Shown: positions 1 to 9,235 of the stretch, in pieces
Position numbering within the stretch: the first letter of the stretch is position 1
Layout: every line of letters begins with the position of its first letter
Assembly: GCF_901482695.1 (NCBI RefSeq)
Contig: NZ_LR590484.1
Span: forward strand, 2,666,001-2,730,000
Reading direction: 5' to 3'
Source of the DNA: Sphingobacterium thalpophilum
Lineage (GTDB): Bacteria; Bacteroidota; Bacteroidia; Sphingobacteriales; Sphingobacteriaceae
DNA: 64,000 nt
Translations under genes and position numbers: made by a program
Notes under the pieces: generated by a model
Databases searched by the model: none
What the model saw: only the letters and a program-made list of their open reading frames with translations
What the model was told of the DNA's origin: nothing

Positions 1-2637
1 TGGTTCACCAAGATCGACAGTAAAAACCTTGCAGGTAAGGAAAATGTAGAATACCGCTTTAAATTGGGCTATGCTTCTTTCATGACCAAGGATTACAAAA
101 CGGCCAAGCCTTTGTTTGAGGGATTGAAAGATCAGAAAACCGAGTTTCAGGAAGCCTCGATCTATTACTACGCTTACTTGTGTTATTTAGATGCCGAATA
201 TAAAACTGCTTTAAACGAATTTGAGCGCTTAAATGGTTCAAAACAGTTTGAAAGCAGCTATCCGTACTACATCACTGCATTGTATTTCTTGGATAAGCGC
301 TATGATGACGTATTGGATTATGCCCTGCCGATTTTATCGCGTACCAAACAGGAAAATGAAACGGAGATGTTCCGTATCATTGCTGCAACGTATTTTATCA
401 AGGGCGACCTGAAAACATCTAAAGACTACTATGATAAATTCCAGGCGCAGGACCAAGGTAAGACACAGAATAATCAGGATAGCTACCAGATCGGTTATAT
501 TGCCTACAAACTGAAGGATTACGACAAAGCGATTGCCGAGCTGGAGAAGATGACTGAGCCGGATGCCTATTATCAGTCGGCGATGATCACCCTGGGTGAC
601 AGCTTCCTGAAAAAAGGAAATAAGCAGTCTGCCCGCAACGCATTCTTTAGAGCTTCCAAATTGGACTTTGATCCGGCGATGAAGGAAGAAGGTTTGTTCA
701 ATTATGCAAAGCTTTCTTACGAATTGGAATTTCATCAGGTGGCCTTGGCTGCTACACAGGAATATTTGAAGACCTATCCAAAATCACGCCGTCAGGAAGA
801 AGCAAAAACCTTGCTGGCAGAAGTGTTGCTGAGCACGAAAAACTACCGCGATGCGGTGGACATCCTGGAATCCATTCCAAAACGTGGAAAAGAAGCTAAT
901 GCAGCCTACCAGAAGGTAACGTACTACCGTGGTCTAGAATACTACAATGAGCGTGCATTTGAAAATGCGATATCCATGTTTATGCGCTCTGAACAACATC
1001 GTTATGATGAGGAGATCTATGCGCTCTCCACGTACTGGAAAGCCGAAGCGATGTACGAAGTCCGCAAATATGGTGAAGCGGTGACCAATTTCAATAAATT
1101 CTTACGTTTGCCGGGAGCCAGCAAAACAGATGTATACGGCTACGCAAACTATGCGCTGGCGTATGCTGCTTTCCGAAATGGCAACTACAATACCGCGGCC
1201 AACTATTTCGAGCGCTTCCTGGCTTCCGGTGGTTCAAAAGGATTGGAGATCAACACGCGTAACGATGCAATCGCCCGTCTTGGGGACTCCTACTTCTCTT
1301 CGAAAAACTATGGCAGAGCACTCACAGAGTACAACAAGCTGATTGCATCCAAAGCACCGAGTCAGGACTATGCGCTGTTTCAGCGGGGAATTATTCAAGG
1401 ATTGCAGGGCGACAATAACGGCAAGATTGCCACGCTAAATGCAGTGATCGCACAATTCCCGAATTCAAATTATGCGGACGATATCGCTTTTGAGATCCCG
1501 TATACACGTTTCTTAATGGGAGAAAGCGAGCAGGCAATTGCCGGACTGCAAAGCATGGTAGAGAAGTATCCGCGGAGCAGCTATGTACCGCGTGCGCTGG
1601 TCACTATCGGTTTGGTGCAATACAATCAGGACAATAACGATGCTGCTTTAGCGACCTTCCAACGGGTTGTGGATCAATATGCGTCTACAGAGGAGGCCAA
1701 GCAAGCCATGCGGTCTATCGAGAATATTTATCTGGACAAAGGGGATGCCTCCGGCTACATCAAATATGCGACAGGTACTAATCTTGGCGATCTTTCAAAA
1801 TCGGAACAGGATGCGCGCACCTTCTCCACAGCGACTACTTTATTCTCCCGCGGCAATTACCAGGGCGCTGTCGAGGCTGTCAATGCCTATTTCGATAAAT
1901 TCCCGAAACCGAATCAGGAGAAATATGCACGTTTTGTGCGTGCGGAAAGTAATGCTGCCTTAGGCAATATCGACGACGCATTGCACGATTATAATATTAT
2001 TCTGAATGACTGGACTTCGCCTTATACCGAACGGACACTGATTTCGGTATCAAATCTCTATCTGAAACAAAAGAAATATAATGAGGCGACGCAATTGCTG
2101 AAGAAGCTGGAGTTAACCTCAGAGTATAAGGCTAATTATGGCTATGCGATTAATAACCTGATGGTTTCTTACTATCAGATCGGAGATTATAAAGAAGCGT
2201 TGAACTATACCAACGCCGTGAAAAACTACGAGAAATCTTCGGAAGAGGAAATTGCGAATGCCTACCTGTATGCTGGTAAATGTTATGTCAAACAGAATAA
2301 GAAGACTGAGGCGATGAAAGAATTTAGCCTCGCAGCCTTGAAGAGCCGTACCGTATTTGGAGCTGAAGCCAAATACAATGTGGCACTGCTCCAGCTGGAA
2401 AACAAGCAATATGACGCTTGTATCAAGACAGCCATGGACCTGTCGGACAATTTCTCTTCTTATGAATATTGGGTAGCGAAAAGCTTTATCACCATGGCTG
2501 ATGCCTATGCAGGTAAGGGAGATACGTTCCAGGCTAAAGCGACATTAGAATCAATTGTGGATAACTACGAGGCGAAAGACGATATCTTGCCTGCAGCAAA
2601 AGAACGTCTAAATAAATTGAACAACAAAAAGAAATAG
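1..2637 (+). CDS. Tetratricopeptide-repeat protein, 5'-truncated by window edge
   Basis: The frame is open from base 1 without a stop, so the real start lies upstream of the window; a TTG at 64 is not a convincing start. At least 878 residues are visible. The protein is built from repeated helical pairs of the TPR type (recurrent A/G-x-x-x-Y/F spacing such as YKTALNEFERL, YDKAIAELEKM, YGEAVTNFNKFL, YKEALNYTNAVKN), which are protein-protein interaction scaffolds. It ends in a basic KLNNKKK tail. Only 6 bp separate it from the downstream outer-membrane barrel gene, so the two are very probably co-transcribed with the HU/SPOR and ExbB-ExbD-TonB genes. Large TPR proteins of this kind are common in Bacteroidota envelopes; the partner is unknown. 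The signal peptide cannot be judged because the N-terminus is missing. Confidence 0.85.
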   Translation, partial: WFTKIDSKNLAGKENVEYRFKLGYASFMTKDYKTAKPLFEGLKDQKTEFQEASIYYYAYLCYLDAEYKTALNEFERLNGSKQFESSYPYYITALYFLDKRYDDVLDYALPILSRTKQENETEMFRIIAATYFIKGDLKTSKDYYDKFQAQDQGKTQNNQDSYQIGYIAYKLKDYDKAIAELEKMTEPDAYYQSAMITLGDSFLKKGNKQSARNAFFRASKLDFDPAMKEEGLFNYAKLSYELEFHQVALAATQEYLKTYPKSRRQEEAKTLLAEVLLSTKNYRDAVDILESIPKRGKEANAAYQKVTYYRGLEYYNERAFENAISMFMRSEQHRYDEEIYALSTYWKAEAMYEVRKYGEAVTNFNKFLRLPGASKTDVYGYANYALAYAAFRNGNYNTAANYFERFLASGGSKGLEINTRNDAIARLGDSYFSSKNYGRALTEYNKLIASKAPSQDYALFQRGIIQGLQGDNNGKIATLNAVIAQFPNSNYADDIAFEIPYTRFLMGESEQAIAGLQSMVEKYPRSSYVPRALVTIGLVQYNQDNNDAALATFQRVVDQYASTEEAKQAMRSIENIYLDKGDASGYIKYATGTNLGDLSKSEQDARTFSTATTLFSRGNYQGAVEAVNAYFDKFPKPNQEKYARFVRAESNAALGNIDDALHDYNIILNDWTSPYTERTLISVSNLYLKQKKYNEATQLLKKLELTSEYKANYGYAINNLMVSYYQIGDYKEALNYTNAVKNYEKSSEEEIANAYLYAGKCYVKQNKKTEAMKEFSLAALKSRTVFGAEAKYNVALLQLENKQYDACIKTAMDLSDNFSSYEYWVAKSFITMADAYAGKGDTFQAKATLESIVDNYEAKDDILPAAKERLNKLNNKKK

Positions 2638-2643
2638 GATACA

Positions 2644-4404
2644 ATGAAGAAGTTGCAAAATAGAAATGTGAAGAAATATACCTTAGCAGCGCTGTTGATG
2701 GGCGTGGGATTGAATTCTTTTGCACAGGAAACGGGCAAAAAGAATGATCCTGAAAAACCGGTCACTATTGATTCTTTTGATGTTGTTCGCGATTACAAGC
2801 CGATCCTTGCTGATGCGGTAAAAATTCGTCGTAGCCCTGATATGACCAACAAGCGGGAGTACCAGCCCAAATTGTCGTATGGTAATATCATGGATAAGAA
2901 ATTGGACATTAATACAGGTCTGAAGCAGCTGAATGTGCAGGAGATCCCTTTCGCACAGCCTTTTGAACAGAGCAGTAATTACGTCAAATTTGGTATTGGT
3001 AACTACAATTCGATCCTGGGCGAAGCTTACCTGGCGTCCGAGCAATTTGAAAATACACGTTTCGGCTTATTTGCAAAACATCTGAGCCAGAAAGGAAATA
3101 TCGAAGGGCAGAAGTTCAGTACACAGGATGTGGGTATTTTCGGGCGTCGTGTGCTCGATGCGGTTACGGTAAAGGGGACAATAGGGTACAACCGTTATGG
3201 TACCAATTTTTATGGTCAGACCTTTGATCAAGCCGGAGAAAAACTGTTGAATCCTATCGATAAGCAAGCCTTTACCGATATTTACTTAAATGGCGAACTG
3301 TCCAGTAATGCCGATCCGAAAAATGAGCAGGCCATGAGCTATTCGGCAAAGGTCGATGGTTACCTGTTCAAAGATGCTTATCAAGCAAAGGAGAATTCAA
3401 TCGCATTATCAGGATACTTAAATAAGCGGATGAGCGCGTTTAATGTTGGGGCGAATGTGAGTGTCAACATGAATAATGTGACCAATGAAAATGATACCGC
3501 CAACGTAAAGAACAACCTCTTGTTGCTGAATCCCTATATCCGCTTTAAAGGTGATAATTATAACGTGACTCTTGGAGCCAATCTGACTTCAGAGTTTGGT
3601 GACGAATCCCGTTTCAATGTATTTCCATCTGTGGAGGCAGATTTTTCTTTGGCGCCAGAATACATCTCTTTATTCGCCGGCGTGAATGGGAATGTTAGAC
3701 AGGCCTCTTTCCGTAATTTTGCGAAGGAGAACCCATACCTGGCACCTAATGTGCGGATCGCCAACTCAATAGAAAAACTCCATGTATATGGTGGACTGAA
3801 AGGAAATGCAGGCGCTACATTTGGATATAAAGTGAAAGTCTTCTACAAGCAGATCGAAGGATTGCCCCTGTTTAAAAATAGCAACATAGCTCTTGGAAGC
3901 CCTGATGGCAAAATAGGTTATGCTCCGTGGGCTTTTGATGTGGTGTATGATGGGATGATCAATAAAGCAAAACACATGGGCTTGGAAGGGGAGATCAATG
4001 TACGTCTTTCGCAGCTGGTTAATCTAGGTGGTAAAGTGTATATTGATGATTATAATCTGAGTGACGAGGAGGAAGCTTGGGGCTTACCTAAATTTAGGTT
4101 GCAGGCCAATGCACGTTTCAATATTTCGGACAAGTTTTTTGTGGATGCCGAGCTTTCGAGCCAGGGCAATACCTACGCGTATGTGTATGACTACGCCGCG
4201 GACGGCAGCCGTATCACAGATAGCGGACATAAGGTAACAATAGCGTCTTTTGCTGATTTAAGTGCCGGCGCTGAATACCGGATCAAAAAGCAATTCGGTG
4301 TCTTCGTCAAGGCAAATAACATTTTCGGAAAGGAATACGAACGTTATATGTATTATCCAAGACTGGGCTTCAATGTAATTGGCGGTCTTAATTATTCTTT
4401 TTAA
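2644..4404 (+). CDS. Outer-membrane beta-barrel, TonB-receptor-like without plug
   Basis: 586 residues with an N-terminal signal peptide (basic MKKLQNRNVKK, hydrophobic LAALLMGVGL, cleavage near SFAQ-E). The body alternates aromatic, polar and glycine residues as in TonB-dependent-receptor barrels, and it ends in a beta-strand with terminal phenylalanine (GGLNYSF), the usual outer-membrane insertion signal. A motif near the end (KANNIFGKEYERYMYYPRLGF) is typical of the last strands of TonB-dependent receptors. I see neither a carboxypeptidase-regulatory-like domain nor a recognisable plug domain, and the length is short for a full receptor. It sits between a TPR gene and the HU/SPOR and ExbB-ExbD-TonB genes, which suggests a structural or energised envelope role rather than simple nutrient uptake. 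The substrate is unknown. Confidence 0.8.
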   Translation: MKKLQNRNVKKYTLAALLMGVGLNSFAQETGKKNDPEKPVTIDSFDVVRDYKPILADAVKIRRSPDMTNKREYQPKLSYGNIMDKKLDINTGLKQLNVQEIPFAQPFEQSSNYVKFGIGNYNSILGEAYLASEQFENTRFGLFAKHLSQKGNIEGQKFSTQDVGIFGRRVLDAVTVKGTIGYNRYGTNFYGQTFDQAGEKLLNPIDKQAFTDIYLNGELSSNADPKNEQAMSYSAKVDGYLFKDAYQAKENSIALSGYLNKRMSAFNVGANVSVNMNNVTNENDTANVKNNLLLLNPYIRFKGDNYNVTLGANLTSEFGDESRFNVFPSVEADFSLAPEYISLFAGVNGNVRQASFRNFAKENPYLAPNVRIANSIEKLHVYGGLKGNAGATFGYKVKVFYKQIEGLPLFKNSNIALGSPDGKIGYAPWAFDVVYDGMINKAKHMGLEGEINVRLSQLVNLGGKVYIDDYNLSDEEEAWGLPKFRLQANARFNISDKFFVDAELSSQGNTYAYVYDYAADGSRITDSGHKVTIASFADLSAGAEYRIKKQFGVFVKANNIFGKEYERYMYYPRLGFNVIGGLNYSF

Positions 4405-4444
4405 CGAATTAAGATTATAAATTTGCATTTTAAATTGTAGAACA

Positions 4445-5788
4445 ATGAATCTAGGCAAAAACATCAATAGTTTATTAAGACGCTATGCGGAAGTATACGT
4501 GCCGGGAATAGGTGTGTTCAAAAGAATCCATTCGCCTGCGCAGTTTGATAAACAGAACAATGTGTTTTTGCCACCTATCTCGTATGTGGAGCTCGACTAC
4601 TCTGCACAGCATGGCTTCAATATGGTCCATTACATCCAACAGCAGGAAAACCTGGGCTTGGGACAGGCACAGCAGATTGTGGATGAAGCTGTCGCTGCGT
4701 TGCGTGACGAGCTGGGGCAGTTTGGACAGGCAAAACTGGATGATCTGGGACTTCTGATCAGTTATGGTACCAGTTTGGTGTTTAAGCCGCTGGATCTCTC
4801 AGGTTTCAATTTTCAGCCTGTGGTGAATCTGGCCGGACCTGATATTGAGACGGTTATTCCGGCTCTTGAGGAAGAGCATGTCGCCTCAACGGATACACAA
4901 GGCGGAGAACGGGATGTAGAGCCAGAATCTACCGAGTCGGAAGACACCGGTATTGATCCGCAGCCCTTAACGGCTGAAGGCAACGCGGAGGTAGCCGAGC
5001 AATCGCCTGCTGCCGATGACGATGCGGTTGCGGAGTCTGATGAACCAGCGGATGTAATCGTGGAGACGGCTACAACCGAACCGGCCGTCGTGGAGCTGGA
5101 GGATAGTGTTGCACAACAGGCTAATGACACAACGGGGGAGCTGAGAAAGGAGCAGGGAGCAATTGCAACCGCAAATGCTGCATACACGCCCAACATATAT
5201 GAGGAGGAACCGCGCAACTCGAATGCGATCTGGTATTGGCTCACTGCTGCCATTGTGCTGGTCATGCTGGTTGTCGGGGTGCTTTATACGAATCCGGGAC
5301 TAAAACACACACTATTGGGCGGCCCAACGCCTGCAAAAGCTACTGCGGACAGCATTGGCCAAAAGCGCAATGCGACCGTTCTGGATTCTGCATCGCAGGT
5401 GCTAGTGACGGATAGCCTAAGACAAACCGACTCCCTGGTTAGCACTGCCGCTGATTCCGCGAAGACCGCTATTGGTACGGTATCGGCCAGCAAAACAGTG
5501 GATAAACCGACCGTACTTCAGGCAGATCCGGTAATTAAAGAATCCATACCGCTTGCACAGCCAAAATATCAGCTGGTCATTGGTTCCGCCAAGACCATGG
5601 TCCAAGCTGAACAAGAAGCCAAGCGACTCCGTGAGATGGGGTATAAAACAGCGCGTGCCGTGGAAGGAAAAACAAAAAAGAGTAGAAAAAAAGTCATCTT
5701 GAATGCGTACATGACCAAGGAGGAGGCTGACCTCGCCCGTAAATCTGTCGAGAAGAAAATCAAAGATGCCTGGGTAGAAACATTATAG
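4445..5788 (+). CDS. HU-CCDC81 / SPOR domain membrane protein
   Basis: 447 residues. The first ~130 residues (MNLGKNINSLLRRYAEVYVPGIG onward, with the following SYVELDYSAQHGF segment) match the tandem bacterial HU-CCDC81 domains typical of Bacteroidota. Residues ~135-255 are an acidic, low-complexity Glu/Asp/Ala/Thr linker, residues ~261-281 form one transmembrane helix, and a Ser/Thr/Ala-rich linker leads to a C-terminal SPOR domain (~372-446, YQLVIGSAKTMVQAEQEAKRL). SPOR domains bind denuded peptidoglycan glycan at division sites, so the expected topology is HU domains in the cytoplasm and SPOR in the periplasm. The next gene, exbB, starts 25 bp downstream. A role linking the cell-division wall to the ExbB/D-TonB complex is an inference from context. 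Confidence 0.88.
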   Translation: MNLGKNINSLLRRYAEVYVPGIGVFKRIHSPAQFDKQNNVFLPPISYVELDYSAQHGFNMVHYIQQQENLGLGQAQQIVDEAVAALRDELGQFGQAKLDDLGLLISYGTSLVFKPLDLSGFNFQPVVNLAGPDIETVIPALEEEHVASTDTQGGERDVEPESTESEDTGIDPQPLTAEGNAEVAEQSPAADDDAVAESDEPADVIVETATTEPAVVELEDSVAQQANDTTGELRKEQGAIATANAAYTPNIYEEEPRNSNAIWYWLTAAIVLVMLVVGVLYTNPGLKHTLLGGPTPAKATADSIGQKRNATVLDSASQVLVTDSLRQTDSLVSTAADSAKTAIGTVSASKTVDKPTVLQADPVIKESIPLAQPKYQLVIGSAKTMVQAEQEAKRLREMGYKTARAVEGKTKKSRKKVILNAYMTKEEADLARKSVEKKIKDAWVETL

Positions 5789-5813
5789 AACTTATATAAA
5801 ACTATTAATAATT

Positions 5814-6521
5814 ATGTCATTAGTACAGGATACAGCAAGGACTGCTGTGGATACGTTTAATCAAGCTGCGCAACAACCATTACCTGCCGCCGCAAGTACA
5901 GAAAACATGAGTTTGATCGATATGATGATCAAGGGGGGATGGATTATGATCCCGATACTTTTATTGTTTTTCATTGGATTAGTCATCTTTTTTGAGCGCT
6001 ATCTGACTATTCGCCGCGCTGCAAAATACGATAACAGTCTGATGTCCCAGATCAAAGCAAACGTACTGTCGGGCAACCTGGACTCTGCCTTGGCTGTCTG
6101 CCGTTCGAGCAATTCAGCATTGGGACGGATGTTGCAAAAGGGCTTGCTGCGTGTGGGCAGACCGATCAAAGATATTGAGGGAGCCATCGAGAACGTCGGC
6201 AAATTGGAAGTTGCCAAATTGGAAAAAAATATCAACATCTTGGGTATTATTGCGGGTATCGCTCCGATGCTCGGCTTCGTGGGTACCATTTTTGGGGTAA
6301 TTAAAATTTTCCATGAAGTAGAGCTGGCAGGCGGTATTGATATCGCATCGGTATCCGGAGGTCTATATGTAAAAATGGTGTCTTCAGCTTCTGGTCTTGC
6401 CGTAGGTATCTTGGCATATCTGGGCTATCATATTTTAAATATGATGGTCGAGCGTTTGATTTTACGTATGGAAACTGATGCAGTAGAATTTATTGATTTA
6501 TTGGATGAACCCGGAAGATAA
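5814..6521 (+). CDS. exbB: MotA/TolQ/ExbB proton channel family protein
   Basis: 235 residues. Three hydrophobic segments are visible: ~38-62 (GWIMIPILLLFFIGLVIFF), ~142-165 (ILGIIAGIAPMLGFVGTIFG) and ~190-215 (ASGLAVGILAYLGYHIL). The glycine/proline-rich second segment with PMLGFVGT and the following SGGLYVKM stretch are family hallmarks. ExbB/TolQ proteins form the inner-membrane channel that uses proton-motive force to drive a TonB or TolA partner. Its stop codon shares one base with the start of the exbD gene (TAATG), indicating translational coupling. The assignment to ExbB rather than TolQ rests only on the TonB-like protein encoded two genes downstream; either label is possible. Confidence 0.9.
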   Translation: MSLVQDTARTAVDTFNQAAQQPLPAAASTENMSLIDMMIKGGWIMIPILLLFFIGLVIFFERYLTIRRAAKYDNSLMSQIKANVLSGNLDSALAVCRSSNSALGRMLQKGLLRVGRPIKDIEGAIENVGKLEVAKLEKNINILGIIAGIAPMLGFVGTIFGVIKIFHEVELAGGIDIASVSGGLYVKMVSSASGLAVGILAYLGYHILNMMVERLILRMETDAVEFIDLLDEPGR

Positions 6522-6931
6522 TGAATTTACGAAGTAGAAAAAATAAACCATCTGCGGAGGTACACACGTCGGCGTTAAATGACATCATGTTTTTCCTGAT
6601 GTTGTTTTTCCTGCTGGCTTCCGCTGTGTCAAACCCTCAGGTGGTCAAACTATTGTTGCCAAAGTCCAGTGCCGGTGAGCAGTCGGTTGCAAAAAAGACG
6701 ATCACGGTATCCATTACGAAAGACCTGGGCTATTTTATTGACAAAACGCCTGTTCCCATTGAGGGCCTGGAAGCGGCTGTACAGGCGCAGATGGCAGGTG
6801 GCGAAGAGCTGACAATCATGCTCTATGTCGATAGCACGGTGCCGATTCAGAATGTGATTTCTGTGATGGATGTGGCCAATCGTTTGAAAGTGAAAGTGGT
6901 ATTGGCAACCGAACCTAAAAAAGATAAGTAA
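6521..6931 (+). CDS. exbD: ExbD/TolR-family biopolymer transport protein
   Basis: 136 residues, with a short cytoplasmic N-terminus, one transmembrane helix (~22-40, IMFFLMLFFLLASAV) and a periplasmic domain. Asp21 sits at the helix entrance (ALND), matching the conserved proton-conducting aspartate of ExbD/TolR. The segment PKSSAG and the later VPIQNVISVMDVANRLKVKV fit the periplasmic fold of the family, which dimerises and contacts peptidoglycan. The start overlaps the exbB stop by one base. A 54-bp gap precedes the TonB-family gene. It belongs to the proton-driven motor with ExbB. Confidence 0.9.
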   Translation: MNLRSRKNKPSAEVHTSALNDIMFFLMLFFLLASAVSNPQVVKLLLPKSSAGEQSVAKKTITVSITKDLGYFIDKTPVPIEGLEAAVQAQMAGGEELTIMLYVDSTVPIQNVISVMDVANRLKVKVVLATEPKKDK

Positions 6932-6985
6932 CATTAAACTTTTTTGAGGTTTGTTGTTCATAGGTTAATATAGGAGATTTATACA

Positions 6986-7813
6986 ATGAGATACCATCTT
7001 CAGCACGAAGAAAACAACTTCCCCAAAGCCTTGGGATTATCGACATTGGTCATGGCTGCTTTGCTCCTGATCGGCTTTTTTGTCGTTTTCAAAGCGCAGG
7101 CGCCCGACGAATATGGTATGGGCGGCATGATTGTCAATTATGGTACGGCTCCCGAAGGTATGGGCGATGACTACATGAGTGTCGAGGAGCCGTCCGTGGA
7201 CCCGAATGCCAATAATGAACGTCCAGACCGAATTGACCCGGTAGAGACACCGACACCTACGCCGACGCAGCAGGTCGCCGAAAAAGTAGTGGCTACGCAG
7301 GACATGGAGGAAGCGCCGGCAGTCACAAAGACGGAAAAGAAAGTAGAGTCGAAAGCAACAGAAACAACCAAACAAACTAAAGAAGTAGCTCCACAGGCCA
7401 ATGCCAAAGCTCTTTTCAAAGGCAATAAGAATAATGGAAAGGGAGCGGGAGACGGCACAGGTACAACTCCGGGAAATCAGGGCTCGAAATTGGGCGACCC
7501 TCTAGCCAGTAATTATGGTGAAGGGGGGTCTGGATATGGCAATATGATGCTATCGATTGAAAACCGGAGCTTTACGCAACGACCAAGTATCGACGATAAC
7601 GGACAGCAGGCGGGAAAAGTAGCCGTCGAATTTAAAGTGAATAAACAGGGCATCATTACCTATGCGCGTGCAGGAGTCAAAGGGACGACCATCACGGATC
7701 CCTCACTGCTGGAGAAATGTGAACGTGCGGTGCGAGGAGCACGGCTAAATCAATTGCCTAATGCCCCTGACTCCCAAACAGGGCGGATTGTCTTCAATTT
7801 TAAATTACGTTAA
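6986..7813 (+). CDS. TonB-family energy transducer
   Basis: 275 residues: short cytoplasmic N-terminus, one membrane anchor (~18-36, LSTLVMAALLLIGFFVVF), then a long Pro/Thr/Glu/Lys-rich periplasmic linker (PVETPTPTPTQQ and a KTEKKVESKATETTKQTKE stretch) and a Gly/Asn-rich hinge. The C-terminal ~90 residues (GKVAVEFKVNKQGIITYARAG... ending GRIVFNFKLR) resemble the C-terminal domain of TonB-family proteins, in which an alpha-beta fold contacts an outer-membrane partner. The neighbouring plug-less barrel is an obvious candidate partner, but this is inference. The downstream folC start lies 11 bp after the stop, so transcription probably continues. Confidence 0.82.
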   Translation: MRYHLQHEENNFPKALGLSTLVMAALLLIGFFVVFKAQAPDEYGMGGMIVNYGTAPEGMGDDYMSVEEPSVDPNANNERPDRIDPVETPTPTPTQQVAEKVVATQDMEEAPAVTKTEKKVESKATETTKQTKEVAPQANAKALFKGNKNNGKGAGDGTGTTPGNQGSKLGDPLASNYGEGGSGYGNMMLSIENRSFTQRPSIDDNGQQAGKVAVEFKVNKQGIITYARAGVKGTTITDPSLLEKCERAVRGARLNQLPNAPDSQTGRIVFNFKLR

Positions 7814-7823
7814 AAACATTCAG

Positions 7824-9119
7824 ATGAATGCTTATAAAGAGGCAATCGAGTATCTGTATACTCGATTGCCTATGTTTACAAGGGATGGTGCCTCAGCCTT
7901 TAAAAAAGACCTTGACAATACCATCCGATTATGTGATGCGCTCGGTAACCCGCAGCAAAAATTCAAAGCGATACATATTGCCGGAACCAATGGCAAAGGA
8001 TCTACCTCCCATATGCTTGCCGCGATTCTGGCGGAGGCGGGATATAAGACCGGGCTCTATACCTCACCACATCTGCTGGACTTCAGAGAACGTATCCGTG
8101 TCAATGGTGTAATGTGCGAGCAGCAATTTGTCGTTGATTTTGTGGAGCAGCACCGGCAGCTGATCGAAGAAGTAAGCCCTTCGTTTTTCGAAATCACGGT
8201 AGCTATGGCATTTGATTACTTCGAAAAAAATAAGGTGGATATCGCTGTCATTGAAGTGGGACTAGGGGGCCGGCTGGACAGCACCAATATCATTCGGCCC
8301 TTGCTGTCGGTAATCACCAATATTGGCTTTGACCATATGAATATGCTGGGCAATACCTTGACCGAAATTGCAGGCGAAAAAGCGGGCATTATCAAGAGAA
8401 ATACACCGGTCGTAATCTCGGAATATGCCACCGAGACAGCGCAGGTCTTCCTGGATAAAGCACATGCCGAACAAGCTCCCATTCAGTTTGCTTCTCAGGT
8501 TTATCACACGAGGATAAGGTCCGTCGATCAGGATTATCTGGCTATAGATGTCAGCGACCCCAAGGGTACTGAAGACCAATATCTGCTGGATCTTAAGGGC
8601 TCCTACCAGGTTAAAAACTTAGCGGGTGTGCTGCTGGCAGTCGATGAACTGCGTAAGCAGGGCTTTCAGATCAGCCCAGAACAGGTGCGAGGCGCGCTGA
8701 AGAAAGTGCAGTCGACAACAGGTATCCAGGGACGCTGGCAGCAGCTTTCCAAAAATCCTCTTGTGATCTGCGATACAGGTCATAACGAGGATGGCATTCA
8801 TGAGGTTTTAAAAAATCTGGAGGCCACACCTTATCAGACGCTGCACTTTGTCATGGGGGCCATGCGGGACAAAGATCTATCTCATATGCTGCCGCATCTA
8901 CCGAAAGAAGCTATATATTATTTTGCTGCGCCGGATATGCCGCGCGCGATGCCTGCAGACCTGCTACGGCGGGAGGCTGCAGTACTTGGCCTTCAGGGCT
9001 GGGCTTTCCCGTCTGTCACAGCAGCCTTCGACGCTGCAAAGGTAGCCTACACAACAGGTGACCTCATTTTCGTGGGGGGAAGTAATTTTGTTGTTGCTGA
9101 GGTCCTGGCGAAAATCTAA
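7824..9119 (+). CDS. folC: Folylpolyglutamate / dihydrofolate synthase
   Basis: 431 residues from ATG 7824 (MNAYKEAIEYLYTRLPMF). A longer frame from 7761 would overlap the TonB-family gene by 53 bp and has no family support. The Mur-ligase-type P-loop GTNGKGST is at ~53-60, followed by GLYTSPHLLDFRERI, the substrate-loop signature of FolC. FDHMNMLG and EKAGIIK match the central ligase domain, and the C-terminal domain carries CDTGHNEDG. The enzyme ATP-dependently adds glutamate to dihydropteroate and/or reduced folates in the cytoplasm. The length is normal for the family. It is the last gene before a strong bidirectional terminator. Confidence 0.96.
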   Translation: MNAYKEAIEYLYTRLPMFTRDGASAFKKDLDNTIRLCDALGNPQQKFKAIHIAGTNGKGSTSHMLAAILAEAGYKTGLYTSPHLLDFRERIRVNGVMCEQQFVVDFVEQHRQLIEEVSPSFFEITVAMAFDYFEKNKVDIAVIEVGLGGRLDSTNIIRPLLSVITNIGFDHMNMLGNTLTEIAGEKAGIIKRNTPVVISEYATETAQVFLDKAHAEQAPIQFASQVYHTRIRSVDQDYLAIDVSDPKGTEDQYLLDLKGSYQVKNLAGVLLAVDELRKQGFQISPEQVRGALKKVQSTTGIQGRWQQLSKNPLVICDTGHNEDGIHEVLKNLEATPYQTLHFVMGAMRDKDLSHMLPHLPKEAIYYFAAPDMPRAMPADLLRREAAVLGLQGWAFPSVTAAFDAAKVAYTTGDLIFVGGSNFVVAEVLAKI

Positions 9120-9127
9120 TATGAATG

Positions 9128-9180
9128 AAAGAGGGCTGCAGTATCCCGGTTTTCAAGACCTCCACTGTAGCCCTCTTTTA
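9128..9180. terminator. Bidirectional hairpin terminator (folC / ansA)
   Basis: The left arm 9128-9142 pairs with 9164-9178 over 15 bp with a single G-T pair; the loop is ~21 nt. A-rich flank on the left and T-rich flank on the right make it usable in both directions between the convergent folC and asparaginase genes. Confidence 0.8.
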
Positions 9181-9235
9181 TTGGAATCACGACATATTTG
9201 TAGGCGTCTATTTTACAAGACCGCTAGATGATGGT

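Noticed and set aside
4813..5265. 150-codon minus-strand ORF opposite the HU/SPOR gene
   Set aside because: A Ser/Ala/Val-rich shadow of the low-complexity linker in the real gene.
7761..7823. N-terminal extension of folC
   Set aside because: It would overlap the TonB-family gene by 53 bp and adds residues absent from FolC proteins; the ATG at 7824 fits the family start.
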